A DNA stretch of 64,000 nucleotides, taken from assembly GCF_026213295.1 (NCBI RefSeq), contig NC_079426.1:20195817-20259816 (forward strand). The letters are read 5' to 3'. Position 1 is the stretch's first letter; the number at the start of each line of letters is the position of its first letter. This DNA is from Gadus chalcogrammus (taxonomy: Eukaryota; Chordata; Actinopteri; Gadiformes; Gadidae). This document shows positions 10,003 through 21,673 of this stretch, in pieces. The notes below the pieces were generated by a model, which saw only the letters and a program-made list of their open reading frames with translations, did not search any database and was not told the DNA's origin. Made by a program: the position numbers and the translations under genes.

Positions 10003-10197
10003 ATGGACGTCTTATCACTATTTGGCATTGTGTATTTGATTTTAATGAAAGCACAACAGGAGAGAGCTTTTCTCTGCCTGCTCCTTCACTTAAGAAGGAG
10101 GAGGACAGCACAGCTACGTCAATTTCTCGTCCGATCTTTATATTTACCCCCTCCTCCGTCGCAAACAAGAGGAATTTGGATGAGAACACGTCATTAA
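10003..10197 (+). other. Short open frame of unknown origin
   Basis: A 64-codon frame with ATG at 10003, rich in Leu/Arg (LLLHLRRRRTAQLRQFL). It somewhat resembles the Leu/Arg-rich N-terminal exons of Harbinger transposases, but no catalytic part follows. I cannot assign it; it may be a chance frame. Confidence 0.2.
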
Positions 10198-10271
10198 TAA
10201 ACACCCATGTCCCGTCGCCTAGCAACCGGACACGCCTACCGGACTACTTACGAGTTAAAACAAAGACGTGA

Positions 10272-11055
10272 ATCAGGCAATAAATCCACTTTCCTTGACA
10301 GCGGTCAAGTTCGGTGTGCATTAAAGTACAGACGGAGCTCAGTGGACCAATTGCAACTACTGCAGCTGCTCTAAGTTAAAACCCAATCTATTCGGAATAA
10401 GTGTATACATGTCGATTAAAACGGACTACACCTCTTCTATTCGGCATAGAAATCTATGCGGATCAGATGTGTCCATGTAAACGCGGCTACTGTTTATTAT
10501 TTATTTTAACTGTCTCTGCATATTTCCCACGGTCCCACCGGTACAGCGCGTAGACATTTTAGCAATGACGAGTACACTACTATGTTGTCCGGTATATTGC
10601 ATAAAAACAAGAGTAAGGTCAATAGTTTATTTTTAAAATATGCTGTTTCATTTGTCCCACATGTGTGTTTCAAACGTCCTGACTAGGCGGGGCGTATGAA
10701 ACAGATGTCAGCTTACGTTCAAAGTTAAAAAACAGCTCGATCATCCAACATATTTATTAAATTACATTTGTAACTAAGAGAACACACATGTGAGTTGTTG
10801 ATCACATGTTAAATGTATTTGTATACGTAACGTCATCTTTGAAAAAGACGTTTAACTGAAGTGTTTCAATCGACCCGGCTCTCCCCTACTCACTAGCCTA
10901 CTCAACTTTAATCGACATAGGATTCAAAGGTAACGCGGATAGACTCGGGATTTACCATAGCCTAATCTAATACACCTTTATGACACTGACTCATGAAATC
11001 TTGGTTTCAAAGATTTCAAACATGAAATATTTAAAAAGGCTTGTAGGCCTATCAA
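10272..11055. other. Non-coding, probably decayed transposon sequence
   Basis: I see no gene here. There are motifs typical of fish MITE ends (ATTCGGAATAAGTG near 10393 and an ATTCGGCATAG copy near 10439), but I could not pair termini. Confidence 0.4.
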
Positions 11056-11064
11056 CAAATTTCC

Positions 11065-11700
11065 TTCTTAGGTCCCATGACATGAAAATCTCACTTTGTG
11101 AGGTTTTCTAACATAAATATGAGTTCCCCTAGCCTGCCTATGGTCCCCCAGTGGCTAAAACTTGCGTTTGGTGTAAAACTAGCACTAGCTGTTCTGCTCG
11201 CCTTTGAAAAAACGGAGGCTCAAGCGCGCTGATTTGGAATGTCTGTATGCATGACGTCATCAGGAATCTCAGCTCCTCCCCTTACTCTGCCAGGCAACGC
11301 CCAGAGACGTTGGCCCGCCAATGAGACTCGACCGTGCGAGCGCCACATGTGTGTGTGTGAATACACACACTGTAACGCAAGTGTTTCTTGTCGGTTCTTT
11401 GACGTGTCTTGTATTTCCACAATGAGACTGTCGTGGGGGTTATCTGAGCCATGGTTGAGAAGGAATTGGGGGGAAAGGAACTTTGGTTTGACTCGCTGAA
11501 GCGACATGCCGCCGGTTGCAGCGAGGCACCATCGCCCGGCAGCGGGCAGCCGGCAGCAGGCAGCGCGCGGTTCAGTCGACTTCAGGTTGATGTGAAAGTG
11601 GAAGAACCAGAGACGTCGCAGAACCCGACAAAGTCGTTTGTGATTCATGATATCGTCTGGAGGCGCACACAATATGTTATATATATAGATATATATAGAT
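11065..11700 (+). repeat. Decayed MITE-like repeat
   Basis: The sequence from TCCCATGACATGAAAATCTC (11072) through GTGGCTAAAACTTG looks like a multicopy fish non-autonomous DNA element. I recognise it only by general resemblance and cannot define its ends. A stretch at 11366-11430 (CTGTAACGCAAGTGT...ACAATGAGACTGTCG) is similar to the arms of the palindrome at 11743-11975. Confidence 0.4.
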
Positions 11701-11742
11701 ATCTATGACATGTATTATATGATATTATTTAGATATAGAGCT

Positions 11743-11975
11743 CCAGGACTGTAACGCAAGTGTTGTACACTTCCTTGTTATTTGGATAACCGTTCTGCTG
11801 TTGGTGTGATGGCGCATAACACGTTGGACTCTCGTCTCTGGTATTTCTACAACGAGACTCGTATTATATATGAAATACCAGAGACGAGAGTCCGACGTGT
11901 TATGCGCCATAACACCAACAGCAGAACGGTTATCCAAATTACAAGGAAGTGTACAACACTTGCGTTACAGTCCTG
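11743..11975. repeat. Fold-back palindrome, about 104-bp arms
   Basis: 11743-11846 (starting CCAGGACTGTAACGC) and 11871-11975 are inverted copies with only a few mismatches, separated by an about 24-bp loop. It abuts the left end of Harbinger element 2. It is probably a fold-back MITE derived from the neighbouring repeat at 11366-11430. Confidence 0.85.
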
Positions 11976-12212
11976 GGGCCGGTTGCACCAACTGGGCGTA
12001 AGCCTGGTCGTAACTACGCCTGGTCGTAACTTGGCGTTCTAAGTCCAACCTAACCGTTACGTCGGTTGCACCAACTGGGCTAATTTTCACTAAGACCAAG
12101 GCGTAAATCCTACGCCTGGTCAGGGGCAGGCGTAGAGTTGACATTTCTGCTGTTTCCATAGCAATTACAATAAAATAAAATAAACGTTACAATCAATCCA
12201 TCCAGCGCTAAT

Positions 12213-14725
12213 ATGGCACGTATTATCCATAGGTTGTACAACGAGCGGGCATTTAGACGGGAAAGGGTAATTAGGGACAGAAGCAATCCATTGGACATTT
12301 ATAATGACGAGGAGCTGATTGAGAGGTTTCGATTCTGTAGGAGAGATCTGTTTGAATTAATAGAAGAGCTGTCACCGGATTTACAGTTCGTGTCGGACCG
12401 CAATGCAGCGCTACCACCGCCCTTGCAACTGCTGATTGCGCTTCGTTTTTTCGCAAACGGGGCTTTTCAGAACACTGTAAGCGACATGGTGAGGGTCCAT
12501 AGATCGACCGCCTGTCGGGTAATCCGGAGGGTTTCCCTGGCTTTGAGCCGCCGCATCGCTCGTTACGTCCACCTCCCGAACGAGGAAGAGGCGGCGGCGA
12601 TGAAGGAACGGTTCCGCCAGGCGTCCGGTATGCCTGGGATCGTGGGCTGCATAGACGGGACACATGTGCAGATCCAGGCCCCACATGAGAACGAGTATTT
12701 GTACGTTAATCGAAAAGGTTACCATTCGATTAACGTACAAATAGCTTGTGACGCAAATTATAACATCATTAATTTGGTGGCGAGATGGCCTGGATCCACC
12801 CACGATTCCCGCATCCTCCGGGAGAGTGCGTCATTGCAGGACTTCGAGGAAGGAAGGTAGGCTATAGCCTAGTGTTTTTCTAATCAGCTACACTGAAACA
12901 ATTTGAGCTTCACTTTAAGTAATGAACAGCAACCTAATTAAAGTATATTTTCATAGGTGCAACGGGCTGCTCCTTATGGCAAGCCGAATTGACATTTATT
13001 AACTAAGTTTGACTATCCGGAATTTACATTGTAGATATCAACAACTTCATTCAAGATATCTGTTACGTAGTTGTGACTAGTCGAAACGACAGTTAGAGAT
13101 ATCTGTGACGTAGTTTTGACTAGTCGAAACGATAGTTAGAGATATCTGTAATTCAGTTTTGACTAGGCGAAACTGAATTATAGATATCTGCAATGACTTC
13201 AAGGAAAACGACATTCAACTCGTCACACATCTTAAATGACAATTGCAGATATCTGTAATTCAGTTTCGCCTAGGCAGAATGAAAGTTAAAGATATCTCAA
13301 ACGTCATTTGAGTGTTGGGCATTACGTTTTAGATATCCAGAATTACGTAATTTCCCCTTGCCGCCATAATCAAAGAAGAAGTGGGTTCATTTCCGAATGG
13401 AATAAGAAAGGAGCAGTCATGGCGTTGGCTGTGATCGAAAAGATCACGAGAAAATATGGAGCGATGTAATCAGTGAATTGTGTGAATGATGATTGAACGA
13501 GGAGCTGCTCCGCTCCCGCTTAAAGTAAACGGTCCTATAATTTTTCATTACAGATATCTGAAACGTCATTACAGATATCTGAAACGTCATTAGAGATATC
13601 TGAAACGTCATTTCGCCTAGTCAAAACTCGAATTCAAGATATCTTTAATTCAGTTTCGCCTAGGCAGAATGAAAGTTAAAGATATCTACAATTGTAGATA
13701 TCTCTAATCAAAATTCCTTTCAAGATATCTATAACTTGATATTAGATATCTACAACGTCATTTCGCCTAGTCGTAACTCCAGTTAGAGATATCTACAACG
13801 TCATTTTGACTAGTCGTAACTCCAGTTGGAGATATCTACAACTTCATTTCGCCTAGTCAAAACTTAATTTAAGATATCTAAAAAGGGACATGTAGATATC
13901 TTGAATTGAGGTGAATTAAAGATATCTTGAACTGGAATTATGACTAGTCAGAATCAAATTGTAGATATCTGAAACTGGAATTACAGATATCTACAATTCA
14001 GTTGCAGATATCCGTAATTCACAAAGTGGATATCCGCAACTGAATTGTAGATATCCGCAATGAGAAACCCCATAGACATGAATGGCGAAAATGACGTAAT
14101 TTCGCCTAGGAGGAATGTCTTTGTGGATATCTGAAATGACAATTGCGGATAGGAGGAATGTAGTTGCGGATATCCGAAATGTTAGTTTTGACTAGGCGAA
14201 ACTGAATTGCAGATATCTGCAATGTAAATTCCGGATAGTCAAACTGAGTTAATAAATGACAATTCGGCTTGCCATAGCTCCTCGGGGACAGTGGATACCC
14301 GCTGAAACGGTGGCTGATGACCCCGCTAATTGCTCCAACAACTGACCAAGAACGGAGGTATAACACCATACACTCCGCAACTAGGTCAGTTGTTGAGAGA
14401 TGTATCGGGGTTCTCAAACGCAGGTAAACCATAAGTAATATGCATCCCTTAAAAATACATAAAAAAATATCTAGATATAGATGTAATTTTTCTTATTTTG
14501 TTTAGATTTCACTGTCTTCATGGGGAGAAGCGGATGCACCCAGAACGGGTCTGCACTGTAATAGCAGCGTGCACAGTTCTGCACAACATTTGCATCGCCA
14601 AAAGAATCCCTCTCCCCAGACACCATCAGCCACCGGCAGTCCCCGAGGAAGATGTGCGTCAAGCCACTCGGCCTGAGGACATCGCTGGCCGATTAGTCCG
14701 TGCTCAGCTCATTAATCAGTTGTAG
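12213..14725 (+). CDS. Harbinger transposase 2, interrupted by an inserted element but otherwise open
   Basis: Exons are 12213-12856, then 12957-12974 continuing at 14283-14423, then 14506-14725. With the insertion at 12975-14276 and one target copy left out of the reading, the phases agree and the frame is open for 340 residues, close to HARBI1's 349. Catalytic blocks are visible: GCIDGTH, GDSGYP (this codon run lies right at the insertion point) and VERCIGVLK. The HTH region includes [17 protein letters not shown]. As it stands the gene cannot give a full protein unless the insert is removed. The lack of any other lesion suggests the insertion is recent compared with the element's decay. 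Confidence 0.85.
12975..14276. mobile_element. Non-autonomous element of GATATC repeats, IS3EU-like by ends
   Basis: 1302 bp with about 65-bp inverted termini (TATGGCAAGCCGAATTGACA ... inverted copy at 14257-14276) and a 6-bp duplication GCTCCT (12969-12974, 14277-14282). Termini starting TAT with a 6-bp duplication fit the IS3EU superfamily; this assignment is tentative. The inside is an array of degenerate near-palindromic units of about 25-30 bp around GATATC (about 29 copies) and CTAG or CCTAGG cores, except for about 170 bp of unique sequence at 13360-13530. It has no coding potential. Confidence 0.75.
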
Positions 14726-15155
14726 ATATTGTTTTAATTATGTATATATGTTTTTTATAGGCCGACACGAACTGTAAATCCGGTGACAGCTCTTCTATTT
14801 ATTCGAACATATCTCTCCTACAGAATCGAAACACCTCAATTAGCTCCTTGTCATTTGATGATGTTCACTGCATTGCTTCTGTCAAAAATAACCATTCCCG
14901 TCTAAATGCCTGCTCGTTGTATTTTATTGTTATGCATTAAAAAAATTGATGAACGAAAATGAATGAAAGAATGATTGGAAGGAATATTTATTTGAACAGT
15001 AAATCTTAATTTGAACAGTAAAAAGTAAAACATTAAAACACAGAAATATAATATAATAAATATAATAATATAATAAATAAATATAATAAATATAATCAAA
15101 CAATTATCCTAACTCTAAAATATTTATTTACATTATTTACATTGTACAGGGATGG

Positions 15156-15380
15156 TCACGGTTGGTCTTCAAAAATAATTGTTTGGGGCCTAATTTGTTG
15201 CTGGAGCAAATGAATTTGGAGCCGTAATTTAATTTGTTCTAATTGGATTTTTTTGGTCTCTGCCTCTAATTTAATGGTCTCCTTCTCCACCCGGACAATT
15301 TCCTTCTCCATGAGGACCTGTTGAAGGTCCTCACTTCTCCTCCGCTTCGTTGCCGGGGGTGGGGAGATTAACACGAACAT
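15156..15380 (-). pseudogene. C-terminal coiled-coil of a Harbinger accessory (Myb/SANT-like) protein
   Basis: A minus-strand frame encodes KRRRSEDLQQVLMEKEIVRV followed by a Glu/Lys/Gln-rich heptad segment (about residues 20-65) and stops at 15156. The position, convergent with the transposase, and the basic-plus-coiled-coil tail match the second gene of Harbinger elements. No SANT domain exon could be found upstream before the hAT remnant, so the gene looks truncated. Confidence 0.55.
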
Positions 15381-15784
15381 TTACTCTCCACACCAGTGGT
15401 GCTGAAAGACGCACAGCACTACAGCTGTACAGTATGACAGCTGTACAGTATGACAGTATGATCACAGATCAAGAACATACAACGCGTGAAAAGACATTTT
15501 TTAAGCCAGTCAGTAAATGCATTACAACAGTGGATGGAATTAACAAAGTTGTCATGGCGTAAATAATAAACACATAAAAATCATCTTACCTTTACGCAGA
15601 ATCAGCGTTGTTCATTAACTTGACTTGAAGAACTTGACTTGAACTTTTAGAACTATGTACAGTCACTTGAAGCCAGGTCAGCTGGCTAATACATGGATGA
15701 ATCAAATCTCCCCAACAACTGCCGGGGAGGTTTGAAGGTCGCGGACGTCCATCCATTTCTGCTCAGGCCAGAGCGCACATCCAT

Positions 15785-16009
15785 GAGGCTGGAGGGCTAA
15801 TTCTTTGAAACACTGGTTTCCTCCAGCATCTTCGAATCCTTCAACTTGCAGCCAAAATGCGTCAATGGGCTGATCACCTGCGAAGCCGGCTGAAGCGATG
15901 TTTCTCCACTGTCAGTCCAAGGTGTCATTTGCGCACGAGAAAAACTCAGTGGGTAGATCTTTAACTGCTGGCCTATTTGTCGCGGACACCACAGTGGTTG
16001 GGCAAAACA
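15785..16009 (-). pseudogene. hAT transposase C-terminal remnant, part 2 (dimerisation region)
   Basis: Minus-strand continuation of the frame at 26525-26800. If the 10.5-kb EnSpm element and one CA are left out of the reading, the frame runs without a shift from LHKLEL into PAVKDLPTEFFS. After a stop codon (near 15910) it goes on as WRNIASAGF...IDAFWLQVEGFEDAGGN...FKELAL, which resembles the hAT C-terminal dimerisation domain. After that the similarity ends, so the gene is truncated as well as interrupted. Confidence 0.6.
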
Positions 16010-16115
16010 CACAGCAAAATCGGTAGTGTTAATTTGAGTTAAAATTTTCGGTGTTAACTATTCAGAGTTAACAAGTGTTGATTTTAGAGTTATTGTAACA
16101 CTTACAGTGCTGAAA
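16010..16115 (+). repeat. EnSpm left terminal and subterminal repeats
   Basis: CACAG terminus followed by several copies of GTGTTAA / AGTTAAC motifs up to TAACACTTACAGTG; inverted relatives occupy 24240-24490 and 26370-26524. Confidence 0.8.
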
Positions 16116-17562
16116 ACGCTCTGTAGCTGGGGTTATTTCAAGGAGTCAATACCCATCACTTATTTGGAGTTGATTTCTACATCCGGTTTTTACGCGCTCT
16201 TGGGCATGAAGAGGCTGCTAGAAGTTTGGTGTCGAGATCGATCGTGGAGTTTGATAAGGCGAGACACGGCAGGCAAAATCATCCATTTTTCAGTCACTGG
16301 TCAATTTTGATATTTTGGGCTATTTTGCATCATTAACATGTAATGTTTAGCACAAAAGAAAAAAAAATGTCAAAACGAAACATTTAGGTGTTTGTTTTAT
16401 TATAGTTTGTCAACTTGCGCCTCTGAATTTTACAGAAGATTCACCAAAAGTTTGCTTTTTTACGCACCGTTTCAAATTACAGCCAGTCTCTGTCATATGT
16501 GTTCCGTGGTATCATTGGAAAGCACTCGATCTGCTGCACAACGTAAAACTGATATCTGATTGGCTGGACTCGATTTCCGACCGGACGATTGGTTCGAATG
16601 TATCACGTGGTATGCTCTCATGCTTGGTTGGCTTTTGCCATAAGAATCTTTAAAGGCCGTTTTCTCAAAATGAGTTTTTCCTCACACGCCAAGCAAGGAA
16701 TCTCCACTTCTGTAGCACCTACATGCACCAAACTTTAGAATCTTATTCTCAGCTACTATATGAAGATTTTTACAGTGGGATTTGTTGATATATCATTCTT
16801 GGCCTGATTTACATGACATTTTATGCATAAAAATAGGGCGGCAATACATTTTTTTAAGGCATTGGCAGTATTTTCTGATTAACTGGATAACGAAAGGAGA
16901 TATCCATAATCCCCTTTGTAAATATTTTTCTATTAAATATAGCAACAACATGAAAAAATAATTTTGAGCCTGGCTTTTTCCAATGGTCCGATTCTTCGTT
17001 TCAAAATGTATGCATATTTGCGCATATTTTATTAGAAATAGCCTAATTAGCATATCTTAACATACAATTACAGAAAACTTTCAATGCATTTTCTTCTTCT
17101 AATCATGTGGCTAACCATACATTAGAATTTAAGTTTGTTTTAATTAAAATCATAATTAGGCCTAAATATTTGAAATCATTTTTAATAACGGTATTTATCT
17201 AAAGCACGCAACATTTTGCCAATGTGGAAGCTTAGGTTACGCTACTAATAAACTGTCTGGTAGCCTAAACGCCAGGATTCCTTAGCCTAAGTAAAGCTGA
17301 CCATCTTCCACAGGTTTATACAGAGAAAATAAATGTACATATAATAAGTGCTTAACAGTGTTTTAAAAGAAATGCGAGCCATTTTATTCCTTTTGAATGA
17401 AGGGGGGGGGGGGTACTCTCTCGAAAAATGCAGACGTTAGAATTTGAATTTGTCATAACGTTAGTAGCTGGCAGCTTGTGGTAAGGTGAGCTCGACAGAT
17501 AATTGCACTTTGCTCATTTACCCCCCTTCCCCTACTTTCGCCACCAGGTGCAGTTTTAGGAC

Positions 17563-20500
17563 ATGTTGCTGAAAGTGAAATACCTCAGTGTAAAGAAGTA
17601 CATCAAATTGCACGCCAGCTTTACTTATTTGGAATTTATAAGTGAAGGTAAGATATCCTAAGAGGCTGAACAAGATATGTTGTCCATGTATCAGCTCCTC
17701 ATATCACTAGACTGGATGTAGCTCATCTTTTTAAAAACTAGGCTATACCTGTAACACAGTTTATTGTAGACTATTGTGTCTCATTAAAAAAAAAAAAAAA
17801 CTTCAATTAATGATCAATCTGTATCACTGTTGCGGCTGTTGGGCAAAATAACCTGCTGAGCACATATAAATATAGCTAACTCCCACCCTAGCTTGAGGAG
17901 CACAACACATGGCAGTCACGTTACAATATAGTCAGCTTTTAACACATAACACATACTTGATAACATAGTCAGGTGAAGGCCAGAACCAAGGCCCCATTTC
18001 TCCTCCAAGCAAATGGTAAACACTCAGACAATGCACCGTTTCATCCTCAGAACGGGAGGGCCACAAACAGGAGATTCTGTGAGGCTCTCCCCCGTCAGGA
18101 AGAACACAAGAAGATACACATGCATACACTAGGGCCTGGGAAGCAAGGTCAAGCAAAGACACACAGAACCATACACATCTTAAACGCACACACCTCATCG
18201 AGAGGAAGATACAGCATAAAACTGTATCACACAGGGACTCTGCCCCCTTCTTCTGAAGCAGACCTTCCACGGAGGCGAAGCTCCGGACGAACCATCAGCG
18301 CTGATTAGGGACTTAGACATATTCGATTTCTCACGCTTTATGACTCTGTATAACCGTTGCCACTTTACTTAATAAATCCAAGGTCCTCGTGCCGATAGAC
18401 GTTATTACCTCTCCGTCTCATTTTATCTGGTCCAGTAGCTAGACAGACCGTTTTTCCCAACACGGCAGACTTGTTTAATTTAGTCTACCATTATCACAAA
18501 GAAGTACAGAGTTACTAATCCAAGATGCAGAACCATAATATTGCCCCAAATAAATGTAAGCCTAAAATAATAATAAAAAAAGATAAAAGCAAAGTTATTT
18601 AGTCTGTTTCAGGTGACTTTATGGTTACATTCTGCATTTCTACAGTCAAAACCAAGTTTGGACTTCAGGATGCTGCTCATCTTGAAATTTCCGATGAAAC
18701 TGACACAGCAGTTGACGAAGAAATTTTTCTTGAGTTATTGGAGGCCCATCCAGACCTATGCCTGACAGTACGTCAAAGGATTTCAGATGAAGGTAGATGT
18801 TATCATAATACCTTATGTTGTCAGTGTATAGCCCAGTCAGTGTAGAGCCAAGTTTTTGCTCCTTTATGCAGATAATACTGACCTTTCTTTATGCAATGTG
18901 CATGGCAGTGGACAGGGTTGACATATTTGTGTACATTGTTGTCTGAATATGAACATGGCAATAGTTGTATAATTATTAATGGACTTGTAAGAGATTAATG
19001 AAAATTAACCAATTTACTTTTTGTAAAGATTTTTCTCCTTTAGCTCATTCAACACCATCTTACTCGGATACAGCATCTTCCCTCACGGATACCATATCAC
19101 TTTCATCAAGCGACAGTGATCTAAGGGAACATGGTATTCCTGCAGGCCGCAGTAGATCCAGTAAAGAAGACATGGGCAGTTCTGCAGCGAAAGAGGTAAT
19201 TGAGAGTAAAAAATATTTTTGAGTTATACTGAATTGAAATTATAACCAATCAGAGCATGTGGTTCCCAACTTGCCTGTAATGAAAGTAAGTTATTGATTT
19301 GCATCTTGCCAGATGTTTGTCCTTTTACAAGTTTTTGACATTCCTCTAAACTTTCACCTTTAACTACAAACATGAGTGTGTTTTCTCTCATTTGACATAA
19401 AAGAGAGAATTGAACACCATTTTTATTATTATTATTATTTTCTTATTTGTATGAGCAGATGGTTGAAGAAGCCTTGAATAGGAAGCCTGGTGGAGAGGAT
19501 ATCCTTGAAGAATACAGGGGAGAAAATTCACTAAGCCACCGCACCCGGAGACAGCTTGTAAACATATTGGCAAGTGATATGACCGAGAGACATGGGTAAG
19601 CTTAATAGAAATGTAATGAAGGGCCATACACTGTATTCTTGTATTGTATACTGTAACTCCGATCCGTAAAACTGACTCAACATCATTGGTTGTCTTTTCT
19701 CTATAGCAGGTTTCCCTCCCGTCAGCAAAAGGAGAAGTATGCCCTAGGAATTATTACTGTCTTTCCTTCACTGAAGGATCCCTTTTCTCCAAAGGGCTAT
19801 GTAAGTTATGCAATGATGGTAAAGTGGCACAGAAGTTTTATCATGGAATAACTACAGTAGATAAAGTGAAAGTATTAAAACAATTGTGTGGTTGGTCCTA
19901 TTGTCTCTTTGATAGTGACTGTTGTCATATGACTGCATTTGAAATTGTGGAGTATTTTTAAGATGTGAAATCAAAAACAATGATAGAGCCCTGCTCGGAA
20001 GTGACTCAGGGCATTTTGCACATAAACTTGAAAATAGAAAAGCTGTTATATAATAATAGTTCTATTGTTTCATTTTGCTGCATCTGCACATGCTGTAAGA
20101 TCACATTTGATGTTCATTTTCTTTGTTTAAATGTAATAGGAGCATTTCTACGATGGCGTGAAAGGGACTGGATATTTAGCATGGCGCCTCAAGACCATGA
20201 ATAGGTCTACAACTAAACGGCCAGTGAAGGAAGTCTCAGTGCCTCAAGAACAAGGGCCAAAGCGCCGAAGATCAGCAACCACACTGCCTCAGCAACTTGA
20301 TGGAGATGCCTGCAAGGAGGCCATTTCATTTCTTGTTCACTCTCCTGATGAAGCAAGTGTATTTCAGAGGATGAAAATGACGTTCCAACATCGCCAGGAC
20401 CTTGTCCATGACCCACAAAGAACTGCAGATGTCTTAAAAACATGTCCACGTTTTTTGGATGTTAAAGGACTAGTAAGTCATACATTTTACATTTTCAACT

Positions 20501-21673
20501 AGTTTTCTAGTCTTTTATCATTGTTTTGCTCACTTTGATGGTAGCAGTTAAATATGTGATCATTGGTCATCCCGGTCTCCTGGTATTTCCCATATTGCTC
20601 AAAATTACCTCTTTGTATCATAAAAGGAAATATTTTGAGCCAATCAGCCCATATCCCTGTTCTTTGAAACTTCAGGGTGCTGTTGGGAGCTATAAGAAGG
20701 ACAGCATTTGGTGCAACGTAGACTAAATGTAACACTTTTGTATGATCAACAGGTCAATCAAGACTTCCTGCTGCTGTTTGGTGCTGAAACAGCCACCAAG
20801 TTGCTTGAAAAGTGGGACACCTCATTCAAGCCAAAAGTCATCAAAGAGGCCAAACAGCTGACTCCGTCAACTGACCTGTGTCATTTGCTAAAAGCTGCAG
20901 AGAAGCTTGCAGAGAATGATGACAATGGTACGCTTGACTGCATGTTTGTTTGACAATACTAATATTTATTTTTACGTTCTCATTTGATAAATTGTCTGAT
21001 AAATTCCACCCCAAACAGACTGTGACAGTGACATGGCTTCTGTGCTGCTACTACTTCATCTTTTGCCACCTTCAGCTGGACGGAAGAGGAGGACCAAAAT
21101 AAGTCCAAGGGATGCAGCAGACAAAATGGTGCACTTTCACAAGGTAAATACTGTATGTTCCCTCACTTTTTAAAGTCCTACAAGACACTTTTTTAGCTCT
21201 GAACTTTCTATTTTTTCCTCTCCATGTGGACTATGTTTACTTAGTACAGGCCTATTGTTCAGGAGTCCAGTAAGGAACATGATTCAAAACTAAAGGCATT
21301 ACTGAACAGTGTATGTGTTGTTGTTTTTTTGTATCTTATTTGTTTTTAGTCATGCTGCAGCATCGATGAACACCTGCAAGAAAGAGATGGCAAACCATAC
21401 ATCCTTGCAGTCGGCCGAACCCAGAGCAGGATTGACACCTTTTACATCGCAGTGGACAAACAACTCATCCCCTACCAAGCCACCAGCTCACTGGGTGCTT
21501 TTGATTAACTTTTCAAATCCCACTACGTGTTCAACTTAAATTACCACGAGTCCCTGGTTCATTTCTACAGTTTTGTGCAGACTACCATTTTCAACATTGA
21601 CGCTACCTCAACAGACGAGTCACCGCGTGTTCGTGAGTTGCGTGCTAAAATTTTGAATGAGAACAATGTTTAA
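17563..21673 (+). pseudogene. EnSpm accessory protein (ORF1), nine exons, one nonsense codon
   Basis: Exons: 17563-17647, 18646-18792, 19044-19195, 19459-19595, 19710-19800, 20140-20472, 20753-20927, 21019-21143, 21350-21673. All borders are GT-AG and all phases agree. The first two exons give a small basic/acidic domain (MLLKVKYLSVKKYIKL, then FGLQDAAHLEISDETDTAVD...LTV) that looks like a ubiquitin-like/PB1-like fold; that is a guess. A Ser/Asp-rich linker (exon 3) and Lys/Arg patches (KRRRS in exon 6) follow. The only lesion is TAA at 21506-21508, in GAFD*LFKSH; the frame continues to a second stop at 21671. I do not know the function. Proteins of this layout precede the transposase in EnSpm elements of fish. 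Confidence 0.65.
17837..18462. mobile_element. Solo long terminal repeat (626 bp)
   Basis: Begins TGTTGGG and ends CCCAACA, with a 4-bp duplication CGGC at 17833-17836 and 18463-18466. It contains a TATA-like ATATAAATATAG (17864-17875) and AATAAA (about 18372) in the order expected of a retroviral or Gypsy-type LTR. No internal retroelement sequence remains, so it is a recombined solo LTR in intron 1 of the EnSpm accessory gene. Confidence 0.7.

Larger units (their letters stand above)
11976..15560 (+). mobile_element. Harbinger element 2, interrupted by a 1302-bp element
   Basis: The left terminus GGCCGGTTGCACCAACTGGG at about 11977 is repeated just inside (GGTTGCACCAACTGGG at 12064). The interior holds a transposase (+, 12213-14725) and a convergent coiled-coil reading frame (-, 15156-15380) in the position of the Myb-like partner. 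No inverted partner of the left terminus is visible before the hAT remnant near 15.7 kb, so the right end is probably lost; the end coordinate is a guess. Confidence 0.6.

Noticed and set aside
13000..14270. CRISPR-like array of regular repeats
   Set aside because: Units are degenerate, palindromic and without unique spacers; the DNA is eukaryotic and the block has transposon ends.
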